Position numbers and translations under genes: made by a program | Assembly: GCA_003164655.1 (NCBI GenBank) | Contig: PLTW01000207.1 | Span: 1-15,616 of the forward strand | DNA: 15,616 nucleotides | Reading direction: 5' to 3' | From: Actinomycetota bacterium | Lineage (GTDB): Bacteria; Actinomycetota; Thermoleophilia; UBA2241 | Shown: positions 7,079 to 13,115 of the stretch, one piece after another | How positions within the stretch are numbered: the stretch's first letter is position 1 | How the letters are laid out: every line of letters starts with the position of its first letter | Notes under the pieces: model-generated | The model's input: the letters and a program-made list of their open reading frames with translations, nothing else | Told to the model about the DNA's origin: nothing | Databases searched by the model: none

Positions 7079-7386
7079 GTTGATGGCGGTCGTGCGCCGG
7101 ACGTTGGCGGCGAGAGGTTCGCGAATGCTCGCGGTGCGGCTATCGGTCGAGGTGCTCGTGGCGCCTGCCTCTCGTTCAAGAGGACCGTGGGCGACGGTCT
7201 CGCTACCGGGCGATGAGCTGGCGCGGGCCGCTCGACGCCCAGGAAAGGGCTACGTTCGTAGTGTAATCGTTGCGCCGAATTCGGGCAATAGTTGTCCGTG
7301 TTCTCACAGGCGTCGTGGCGGGCGGTCGCCGGAGTCGCCCGGCGGCCTCTCGCCCGTCTGCTTCAGCGTACTCGATCGGCGGCCGG
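7079..7386. other. Intergenic region before hdrC: upstream leader, likely coding extension
   Basis: This stretch of about 300 nt separates the lipoprotein stop (7387) from hdrC. Nearest hdrC it stays open in the hdrC frame to a TAG at 7252-7250, and the first 15-20 codons upstream of 7078 look like genuine HdrC N-terminus. A purine-rich AGAGGCAGG (7173-7165) could be a Shine-Dalgarno, but no standard start codon follows it in frame. A promoter candidate lies at 7260-7288. At 7319-7341 an imperfectly supported hairpin (CGGGCG / CGCCCG arms, 11-nt loop, no U-tract) may help to end the lipoprotein transcript. I see no other gene here. Confidence 0.6.
7260..7288 (-). promoter_or_regulatory. Putative sigma70-type promoter of the hdr-flx operon
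   Basis: On the minus strand, TTGCCC (7288-7283) is followed after exactly 17 nt by TACACT (7265-7260). The pair matches the -35/-10 pattern at 4 of 6 positions each, with the TAnnnT form common in Actinobacteria. Transcription would begin near 7253. A perfect 10-bp palindrome, CCGAATTCGG (7275-7284), overlaps the -35 box and spacer and could be an operator. It sits in the least GC-rich patch of the intergenic region. Confidence 0.5.
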
Positions 7387-8643
7387 TCAGGGGAAGCGGA
7401 TCGGCGCGACTGCCCAGGCGGGCCAGCTACCGCCGCTCAGCAGCAGGTGCCTGTTGGAGCCGTTAGCGTTGACGATCCACAGCGAGCTCTGCAGGCCGCT
7501 CGACTGGGCCACCGCGTAGGCGATCTGCGAGCCCTTGGGCGTCCAGGCAAGCGACGTGATCGGCCGTTTGACTCCGGTGATGATGGGCGTCGCCTTGGCG
7601 GCGCCGGCCGGCCAGACGAGCAGCGAGTCGTGTTCGCCGCTGCTGCTGCCCGGACCTCCGCCGAGGGCCAGGCGCGGGCCGTGCGGCGTCCACGAGACAG
7701 GAGCCGGCCAGACGAGGGCGCCCGACTGCAGATGCTTCGTGCCGTCGACTCCGTACACCGTGATGCCGAAGCCGATGTCGCTGCCGGTCTGCTGAGTCGC
7801 TACGAGCGTGCCGTCGGGCGAGATGCTGGGGTAGGTGAACTGGTCGCCGTCGGCTTCGGTCGGCGCCTGCCCACTCGCCACGGTCGACAGGCCGAGATTG
7901 TTGGCATCGTAGACCCGCAGGCTCTCGGCTATCTGACCGGTCGTCTTGGCGCCGTAGGTCACGAAGGCGAGGCGGATGCCGTCGGCCGACGCCGAGACGC
8001 CGACGCCCTTGACCACGTGGCCGGCGCTGTCCTTGACGACCTGACCCGTGCTCTTGGCGATGTCGCGCAGGTAGAGCGTGCCGTTGGCGTGATAGGTGGG
8101 GGCGCCGAGCGGAAAGTACGACTCGATGAGCCGCGTCGGACCGACCCAGGAGTAGCTGTCGATCGTGGCCGGCGAGACGCCGGCGCCCACCTGGTACAGC
8201 AGGGCTCTGCGCGCGTTGTACACAAAGAGGCTGCTGGTGGAGTTCGTGTCGCTGACCGCCCGCAGGAACGCTAGGCGCACGCCGCCGGGCGCCCAGGAGA
8301 GGTCGCTGATGGGCCCGCCGCTCGGGGGGACTATCTGCTTCACCCTGCCGGTCGCACTGATCACGCTGATGCCGTTGGCGTGGGCGCCGCTGGCCACCGC
8401 CACGACGAGCTGCGCGGTCGTGGCGCCTGCGGACGAGCCCGGCGACAACGAGGCGCTGGGCGAGGCGCTCGGCGCGACGGTGACGGTCACGGTGGCGGCG
8501 GGCGCCGGCGAGCCGCTGCCGCCACAGGCGCCGGCGCCGATCGCCAGGGCGACACCCAGGGCGACACCCAGGGCGGCGACCGCCGCGACGACCGCGTGCC
8601 GGCGTCGTCGTGTCTTGCCCTCGGCTGTCGCTGTCGATCTCAT
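7387..8643 (-). CDS. Lipoprotein with TolB/PD40-type beta-propeller repeats
   Basis: A 418-residue exported protein. The N-terminus has a basic stretch (TRRRRH, 11-16), a hydrophobic segment (17-36) and a lipobox-like A-G-A-C ending at C40, followed by a Ser/Pro/Ala/Thr linker to about residue 75. The rest shows recurring propeller blades: ISDLSWAPGGVRLAFL, VSWTPHGPRLAL, ITSLAWTPKGSQIAYAV and LWIVNANGSNRHLLL. This is the TolB/WD40-like PD40 signature. Such proteins usually bind partners at the envelope; the ligand is unknown. The ATG at 8643 is supported by GAGGAG (8658-8653) 9 nt upstream. A short 12-bp tandem repeat encodes the Gly-Val-Ala-Leu repeats of the signal peptide. Position -3 of the lipobox is Ala rather than the more usual Leu, so lipidation is likely but not certain. 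Confidence 0.75.
   Translation of the reverse strand: MRSTATAEGKTRRRRHAVVAAVAALGVALGVALAIGAGACGGSGSPAPAATVTVTVAPSASPSASLSPGSSAGATTAQLVVAVASGAHANGISVISATGRVKQIVPPSGGPISDLSWAPGGVRLAFLRAVSDTNSTSSLFVYNARRALLYQVGAGVSPATIDSYSWVGPTRLIESYFPLGAPTYHANGTLYLRDIAKSTGQVVKDSAGHVVKGVGVSASADGIRLAFVTYGAKTTGQIAESLRVYDANNLGLSTVASGQAPTEADGDQFTYPSISPDGTLVATQQTGSDIGFGITVYGVDGTKHLQSGALVWPAPVSWTPHGPRLALGGGPGSSSGEHDSLLVWPAGAAKATPIITGVKRPITSLAWTPKGSQIAYAVAQSSGLQSSLWIVNANGSNRHLLLSGGSWPAWAVAPIRFP
8545..8575. repeat. Short 12-bp tandem repeat in the lipoprotein signal sequence
   Basis: The unit CAGGGCGACACC occurs twice head to tail (8545-8556 and 8557-8568), followed by a partial third copy to 8575. On the coding strand it gives repeated Gly-Val-Ala-Leu in the hydrophobic core of the signal peptide. 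The length is a multiple of three, so slippage would change signal length without breaking the frame. Confidence 0.85.
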
Positions 8644-8668
8644 CTCGGCGGTCTCCTCGGTCGGCGGC

Positions 8669-8706
8669 TGGGCCGCGGCTCCCGGGCGGCGGCGCCCCGC
8701 GGCCCA
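8669..8706 (-). terminator. GC-rich hairpin between MFS gene and lipoprotein gene
   Basis: Perfect 10-bp arms, TGGGCCGCGG (8669-8678) and CCGCGGCCCA (8697-8706), enclose an 18-nt loop. On the minus strand the hairpin begins 9 nt after the MFS stop codon and ends 10 nt before the lipoprotein Shine-Dalgarno. No U-tract follows, so it may be a U-less terminator, an attenuator or an mRNA-stabilising stem. Confidence 0.5.
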
Positions 8707-8715
8707 CGCGGTTTC

Positions 8716-10023
8716 TCAGGCTTTCTGCGGGCGCTGCTCTATCCCTCGTGCAAAGAACATCAGCAGCACGGCGGCGAGGGCTGCGGCGACAGCTCCGAAC
8801 GTGAACGTCGCCCAAGGCCCGACGATCGTCCACAGAAGGCCGCCGACGGCGCTCGCCGCGAAGCTCGCGAGACCGATCGCGGTGTCGAAGAAACCCATGG
8901 CCGAGGCACGCTCGGCGTCGGGCGCGGTGCGGCTGATCAGCGCCTTGGTGGTGCCCTCGGTCGCGGCGATGTAGAGGCCGTAGGCGGCGAAGAGCACGGC
9001 GACGAGCGCCATGCTCCTGGCCGCCGCAAAACCCGCGTAGACCACTGCGAACACGACGAAGCCGCCGGCGACCACCGGGAGCTGCCCGATGCGGTCCGAC
9101 AAGCCGCCCAGCGGCAGCGAACCGGCCGCGTAGGTCAGGTTGTACAGCACATAGACGAGGATCACGCCGGCGTAGCCGTAACCGACCGCCGACGCCTTGA
9201 GCAGCAGGAACGCGTTGCTCGAGTTGCCGATGGCAAAGATCAGCGAGGCGACAAGCAGGCGGCGGAACCGGCGCGAGGCGGGCAAACGCAGGCGCCGGCG
9301 CACCCGCGCCGCGGTCGCTGAATCGGTTTGCCGGCCGCCGGTGTCGCCTGCCGTGTCGCGGGGCGCCCCTGCGATCGCCGCCCCGGTCTCGGGTGCCGCC
9401 TCCGCCGGCCGCGGCGCCCGCTCCCGGACGCTCTTCCAGATCACCACGACACTGAGCGCGCCCGGCACGACCGCCAGCGCAAAGACCCAGCGCAACGAGA
9501 CGCCGAGCTCGAGCAGGAGCAGCGTCGTGAGAGGCCCGACGACGGCGCCGGCCGTGTCCATCGTGCGGTGCAGCCCGAACGCGAGGCCCCGGTCCTGGTC
9601 GCGGACGTCCGACGACAGCAGCGCATCGCGCGGCGCCGTGCGCATGCCTTTGCCGACGCGGTCGAGAACACGCCCGCCGAGCGCGACCGGCCAGACGAAG
9701 GCCAGGGCCAAGACGAGCTTGCCCAGAGCGGCCAGGCCGTAGCCGCCCAGCACGAACGGGCGTCGGCGCCCGGTCTCGTCGGAGAGGCGGCCGAACGGGT
9801 AGCGGGTCAGGCTCGCTGTCGCTTCGGCCGAGCCTTCGATCAAGCCGAGAACCGCCGCCGAGGCGCCCAGCACGCTGGTCACGAAGCCCGGGAACACCGG
9901 GTAGATCATCTCGGAGCTGAAGTCGGCGACGAAGCTGACCACGCCCAGCGCGACCACGTTGCGAGGCAGCGCCGCCAGACGCCGGCGCATTGAGAGTGAG
10001 GTGGTCGATCGCCGCGCGGTCAT
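8716..10023 (-). CDS. Major facilitator superfamily transporter
   Basis: A 435-residue integral membrane protein of the 12-helix MFS class. The first helix carries DFSSEMIYPVFPGF (34-47). The cytoplasmic motif-A loop is GRLSDETGRRRP (78-89), and DRVGKGMRTAPRDALLSS (121-138) follows. Both halves contain the expected hydrophobic segments, and the second half has a matching motif-A remnant, GGLSDRIGQLP. A basic, poorly conserved central loop (about 205-255) joins the halves. This subfamily is common in bacteria and is usually annotated as an efflux or uncharacterised MFS permease; the substrate cannot be inferred. I used the ATG at 10023. No clear Shine-Dalgarno precedes it, and M12 (ATG at 9990) is an alternative with no better site. 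Upstream is a GC-rich structured leader; downstream is the lipoprotein gene, possibly cotranscribed. Confidence 0.85.
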   Translation of the reverse strand: MTARRSTTSLSMRRRLAALPRNVVALGVVSFVADFSSEMIYPVFPGFVTSVLGASAAVLGLIEGSAEATASLTRYPFGRLSDETGRRRPFVLGGYGLAALGKLVLALAFVWPVALGGRVLDRVGKGMRTAPRDALLSSDVRDQDRGLAFGLHRTMDTAGAVVGPLTTLLLLELGVSLRWVFALAVVPGALSVVVIWKSVRERAPRPAEAAPETGAAIAGAPRDTAGDTGGRQTDSATAARVRRRLRLPASRRFRRLLVASLIFAIGNSSNAFLLLKASAVGYGYAGVILVYVLYNLTYAAGSLPLGGLSDRIGQLPVVAGGFVVFAVVYAGFAAARSMALVAVLFAAYGLYIAATEGTTKALISRTAPDAERASAMGFFDTAIGLASFAASAVGGLLWTIVGPWATFTFGAVAAALAAVLLMFFARGIEQRPQKA

Positions 10024-10202
10024 GAGGGCGATGCTACCACCGCTCTACCGCCGTCCGGCGGTCGGACGGCGTCGCAGGCGGCCTTGGCCGCCCACGGCGC
10101 TTACTTGATAGTCAGAATGGTCTACGCTTCCACGTAAGCGACTGGCCGCGACCGGCCGATACGGTCCGCAGAGGGCCAGCCGAGAGCAAGGGGGGGACCA
10201 GC
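10024..10202. promoter_or_regulatory. Divergent intergenic region with stacked inverted repeats
   Basis: This region separates the divergent MFS gene and PKD-protein gene. It holds four inverted repeats. The first is CCGCCG-TC-CGGCGG (10048-10061). The second, overlapping and mutually exclusive with it, is GCCGTCCG / CGGACGGC (10050-10070). The others are GGCGGCC-TT-GGCCGCC (10077-10092) and CGCTT-N6-AAGCG (10125-10140). The only AT-richer pocket is about 10100-10122 and probably contains the promoters, including a TTGATA at 10105-10110, but I cannot assign -10 boxes with confidence. AAGGGGGGG (10188-10196) is the Shine-Dalgarno of the plus-strand gene. Confidence 0.5.
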
Positions 10203-11831
10203 GTGAAGGCGACGCACCGCAGGATGGCCGCCGCGAGACGGCGCTGTGCCAGACGCCAAGACGGCACAGCCGCAGGCCCGCGGCCCGCCGGCTGCGCGAG
10301 TGTCGCCGCACGCCGCTTGCATGCGCCGGCCGCGTGCGCGCTCGGGCTGGCCCTCGTGCTGCTCTGTCTCTGGTGGCTCGGAGCGGCGCCGCGCGCCGGC
10401 GCGGCCGACATTCTGGGGCCCAACGTCGCCATCCCCTTCCCCCTGTTTCCCACCGACAACCCGTGGAATGCGCGGGTCGACACCCTGCCGCTCGACCCGC
10501 ACTCGGCCGCGTACCTGAAGAGCATCGGCCTGGACACCGGCCTGCACGCCGACTTCGGCACCGTCTGGGACGGCGCCCCCAACGGCATCCCCTACGTCTG
10601 CGTCTCGGGCACGCAGAAGAAGGTGCCGGTCTCGTTCGATTACGCCGACGAGAGCGATCCGGGCCCGTACCCGATTCCGGCCGACGCCCCCATCGAGGGC
10701 GGCCCGAGCAGCGACGGCGATCGCCATGTGCTCGTCCTGGACGTCGATCACCAGGTGCTCTACGAGTTGTACGACGCCTACCCGCTGGCCGGCGGCGGCT
10801 GGCGGGCGGGGTCGGGGGCGATCTTCGACCTGGGCAGCAACGCGCTGCGACCGGCCGGCTGGACGTCGGCCGACGCCGCCGGCCTGCCGATCCTGCCGGG
10901 ACTGGTGCGCTACGACGAAGCGGTCACCGCCGGCGTCATCGACCACGCCCTGCGTTTCACGGTGGCGCGCACGCAGAAGGCCTACGTCTACCCGGCGACC
11001 CACTACGCCAGCGACTCTACCGACCCGGATCTGCCGCCTATGGGGCTGCGCCTGCGTCTCAAGGCCGGATTCGACATCGCGGGCTTCTCGCCTGAGGTGC
11101 GGGTGATCCTGCAGGCGCTCAAGACCTACGGCATGATGGTGGCCGACAACGGCTCGAACTGGTACGTCTCGGGCGCGCCCGACCCGCGCTGGAGTGACGA
11201 CGACCTTCACGAGCTCTCGCAGGTCAAGGGCAGCGATTTCGAGGTGGTCGACAGCCGCTACCTGCAGGCCGGGGCGATCGTCGTGACCGCCGGCGGCGAC
11301 GCCGCGCTACGCGAAGGACAGACGTTCGCCCGCAAGGGATCGTTTGTCGATGAAGGCTCGGGCGCGACGCGCTGGACGGCCACCGTCGATTACGGCGGCG
11401 GAGCGGGCGAGCAGCCGCTCGCCCTCGCCGCCGACCACTCGTTCAGGCTGTCACACCGCTACGCGGTCGCCGGCGTCTACGTGGCCAAAGTGACCGTTCA
11501 GGCCGACGGCGGCACGTCGGGGACGACGCGCTTCGAGCTCATGGTGCGCAACGTGGCGCCCCGGATCGCACGGCTGGCCCGAGCTGCCGCACGCCGCGGC
11601 GTCGCCTTCAGGCGCCGGGTGGTCTTTACCGACCCCGGGGCCGACACGTGGCGGGCGCTGATCGTGTGGGGCGACGGCTCCGCACGGAGCCGTCGCCCCA
11701 TCGGCGCCGCGCACAGGTTCATGATCGGGCACGTCTTCCGCCGCGACGGCGTGTTCACGGTGACGGTGCGCGTGCTCGACCGGCACGGCGGTTCGGGGAC
11801 GGCCCGCTTCAGGGTGACGGTGCGCGGCTGA
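10203..11831 (+). CDS. Secreted protein: unknown 'DNPWN' domain plus two PKD-like domains
   Basis: A 542-residue exported protein. A basic N-terminus is followed by a hydrophobic segment (44-60) and a plausible signal-peptidase site near AGA-AD (65-69). Residues about 75-350 form a large domain that I recognise as a recurrent, uncharacterised family of soil bacteria; landmarks are TDNPWNA (84-90), NGIPYV (127-132), YADESDPGPYPIP (147-159), GDRHVLVLD (172-180), LRPAGWTSADAAGLPILPG (215-233) and ADNGSNWYVSGAPD (314-327). Two C-terminal beta-sandwich repeats follow: about 368-450 (VDYGGG... HRYAVAGVYVAKVTV) and about 470-541 (WGDGS at 489-493, GHVFRRDGVFTVTV). Both resemble PKD domains, which usually mediate adhesion or carbohydrate binding. 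The start is GTG at 10203 with AAGGGGGGG 6 nt upstream. The second PKD domain is encoded across a perfect inverted repeat. No catalytic residues can be named. Confidence 0.8.
   Translation: MKATHRRMAAARRRCARRQDGTAAGPRPAGCASVAARRLHAPAACALGLALVLLCLWWLGAAPRAGAADILGPNVAIPFPLFPTDNPWNARVDTLPLDPHSAAYLKSIGLDTGLHADFGTVWDGAPNGIPYVCVSGTQKKVPVSFDYADESDPGPYPIPADAPIEGGPSSDGDRHVLVLDVDHQVLYELYDAYPLAGGGWRAGSGAIFDLGSNALRPAGWTSADAAGLPILPGLVRYDEAVTAGVIDHALRFTVARTQKAYVYPATHYASDSTDPDLPPMGLRLRLKAGFDIAGFSPEVRVILQALKTYGMMVADNGSNWYVSGAPDPRWSDDDLHELSQVKGSDFEVVDSRYLQAGAIVVTAGGDAALREGQTFARKGSFVDEGSGATRWTATVDYGGGAGEQPLALAADHSFRLSHRYAVAGVYVAKVTVQADGGTSGTTRFELMVRNVAPRIARLARAAARRGVAFRRRVVFTDPGADTWRALIVWGDGSARSRRPIGAAHRFMIGHVFRRDGVFTVTVRVLDRHGGSGTARFRVTVRG
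11667..11700. repeat. Perfect 16-bp inverted repeat inside the PKD gene
   Basis: TGGGGCGACGGCTCCG (11667-11682) is followed, after CA, by its exact reverse complement at 11685-11700. Thirteen of the sixteen pairs are G:C. It lies in the coding sequence of the second PKD domain (Trp-Gly-Asp-Gly motif) and about 110 nt beyond the stop of the convergent GNAT gene. No T-tract lies on either side. Confidence 0.95.
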
Positions 11832-12477
11832 CGGCGCCGGTGGCGAGCTCGTCGCGCACCACTCGGGCAAGCGCCGCCAGGCCGGCGCACTCGGGTCTCG
11901 CGGCCGCCAGGCCGGCGAACTCGCGATCGAGCACGCCCATGATGACGAGGTCGTGCCAGAGGCCCTCGAACGGTACGCTCTCGCGCTCCCGGCCCTCCTC
12001 GACGAAGCCGCAGGCACGTAGGCAGGCCAGTGCTCTCTCATTGAAGGACAGCACCCGCGCGGTCACCCGGTGGAGCCCAAGCACTGCAAAGGCGTAGGTG
12101 AGCACGAGACGGGTCGTCTCGGTGCCGAGTCCGCGGCCAAGGTGCTCGCGCGCAAGCATCGTTACGGCGAAGCGGGCGTGCCGCTCTCCGGGCTCGACGG
12201 CGCTCAGCCGGGCGAGGCCGACCAGGCGGCCGGCCTGTTCGATCACCCAGCCCTGCGTGTCGGCCGGACCGCTGAGACGCGCCAGGGCCGCGCGCGCCTC
12301 ACCCGAGGTCAGGCCGCGCCGGGCGCCGCGCCCGGCTCCGAAGAGGCGCTCGATTGCCGGATCTACCCCCAGGCGGGCGACCACGCCGGCGTCGGCGGGC
12401 ACGGCTGGGCGCAGCACCACGTGCGGCCCGCGCAGCACGGGCACGACGTCGGGCAGCGGCAGTCCGATGGGCGTCAC
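11809..12477 (-). CDS. GNAT family N-acetyltransferase (RimJ/RimL type)
   Basis: A 222-residue protein of the Acetyltransf_3 (RimJ/RimL-like) group, which transfers an acetyl group from acetyl-CoA to an amine. Visible motifs: an N-terminal strand VVLRPAVPADA (20-30), the acetyl-CoA loop EHLGRGLGTE (111-120) followed by helix TTRLVLTYAF, LHRVTARVLSFNERA (135-149), and the family-typical CGFVEEGRERES (156-167) with the final motif EGLWHDLVIMGVL (171-183). The tail after about 190 is Ala-rich. The start is GTG at 12477, 15 nt after the cupin stop, so the pair is probably one transcript; no clear Shine-Dalgarno is seen. The 3' end overlaps the convergent PKD gene by 23 nt. The acceptor substrate is unknown. 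Confidence 0.85.
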   Translation of the reverse strand: MTPIGLPLPDVVPVLRGPHVVLRPAVPADAGVVARLGVDPAIERLFGAGRGARRGLTSGEARAALARLSGPADTQGWVIEQAGRLVGLARLSAVEPGERHARFAVTMLAREHLGRGLGTETTRLVLTYAFAVLGLHRVTARVLSFNERALACLRACGFVEEGRERESVPFEGLWHDLVIMGVLDREFAGLAAARPECAGLAALARVVRDELATGAVSRAPSP

Positions 12478-12492
12478 CGGCGGCCGCAGCGC

Positions 12493-12894
12493 TCAGAACG
12501 CCCCGGGCCCGAGGTATGCCTCGAGGTCGGCGCCGGGGTCTTCGTACACGGTCCAGAACTTCTTGACCGGGCTCAGGTTCTTCCAGTAGCCCTTGCTGCC
12601 CTGCGGCGTGATGAGGATGTCGCCGGGGCCGGCCGTCACGAGGTTGCCGTCGTCGTCGGTCACCTCGACCTCGCCCTCGAGGATATAGGCGATCTCGTGG
12701 TAGGACCGCTCGAAGTAGCGGCGCTGAACGTCGCGCTGCCAGAGGCCGCAGCTGAAGCGCTCGTCGCCCGACTGCGCCGCGACGCACTCGCGACCCGGCG
12801 GATCGCTCTCTTCGGGGCCCACGATGGCCGGTTCCCAGCGGACATCGTCGGGCCTGATGACACGGATCTTCTTCGACCGCTCGTCGGCGCACAT
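12493..12894 (-). CDS. Small single-domain cupin (Cupin_3 / DUF861-like)
   Basis: A 133-residue protein with one cupin barrel: first conserved strand region YHEIAYILEGEVEV (65-78), second GPGDILITPQGSKGYW (89-104), then KKFWTVYE (111-118). This pattern matches the Cupin_3 family, whose members include ureidoglycine aminohydrolase- and EutQ-like proteins. Only one clear candidate metal histidine (H66) is visible and the usual second-motif histidine is missing, so catalysis is uncertain. Two ATGs compete, at 12900 and 12894. AGGAGG at 12908-12903 lies 2 nt before the first but 8 nt before the second, so the second is preferred. Gene order suggests cotranscription with the GNAT gene and divergence from the M20 pair. 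A link to amide or ureide breakdown would fit both families but is not shown. Confidence 0.8.
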   Translation of the reverse strand: MCADERSKKIRVIRPDDVRWEPAIVGPEESDPPGRECVAAQSGDERFSCGLWQRDVQRRYFERSYHEIAYILEGEVEVTDDDGNLVTAGPGDILITPQGSKGYWKNLSPVKKFWTVYEDPGADLEAYLGPGAF

Positions 12895-13115
12895 CGCCAT
12901 GACCTCCTGGAGCTCGTCGACCTGGCAAGGGGAGTCTACAGCAGCCCGGCCCCGGCGGCCCAAGGCCGCCGAGGCGGCGATGGGGGCCGTTCGAGGCCGG
13001 CGCCGCGACCAGGGTCGGCGGCGGGCTGCTAGAATCGCACGACGAACGCACATCCGGCACTGACCGCCGGGCGGGTCGCCGGCCCGCCCGGCAGCCACGA
13101 GCGAAGGCAGGCAAC
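12895..13115. promoter_or_regulatory. Divergent control region between cupin and M20 genes
   Basis: The plus strand has an extended -10 promoter, TGCTAGAAT (13027-13035), pointing to the M20 operon and placing transcription start near 13042. The M20 start has an AGGCAGG site about 5 nt upstream. The minus strand has a weaker -10 candidate, TAGACT (12938-12933), for the cupin gene, without a well-spaced -35. A perfect hairpin, CGGCGGCC-CAA-GGCCGCCG (12953-12971), lies between them. No gene is apparent; the cupin frame remains open upstream but is Arg/Ala-rich and unlike protein. Confidence 0.5.
12903..12908 (-). promoter_or_regulatory. Shine-Dalgarno deciding the cupin start
   Basis: AGGAGG on the minus strand. 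It is 8 nt from the ATG at 12894 but only 2 nt from the ATG at 12900, which favours the downstream start codon. Confidence 0.75.

Noticed and set aside
7293..7308. Rex-like operator (TGT...TCACA) upstream of the hdr promoter
   Set aside because: An NADH-responsive regulator would make sense, but only one half-site resembles the consensus (about 9 of 16 positions), which is too weak to claim.
8380..9321. Plus-strand open frames over the lipoprotein and MFS genes
   Set aside because: Arg/Gly-rich antisense translation without hydrophobic or domain pattern, while the minus strand encodes clear membrane helices and a signal peptide.
12898..12900. First ATG as the cupin start
   Set aside because: Only 2 nt from the AGGAGG site; the ATG at 12894 has the proper 8-nt spacing.
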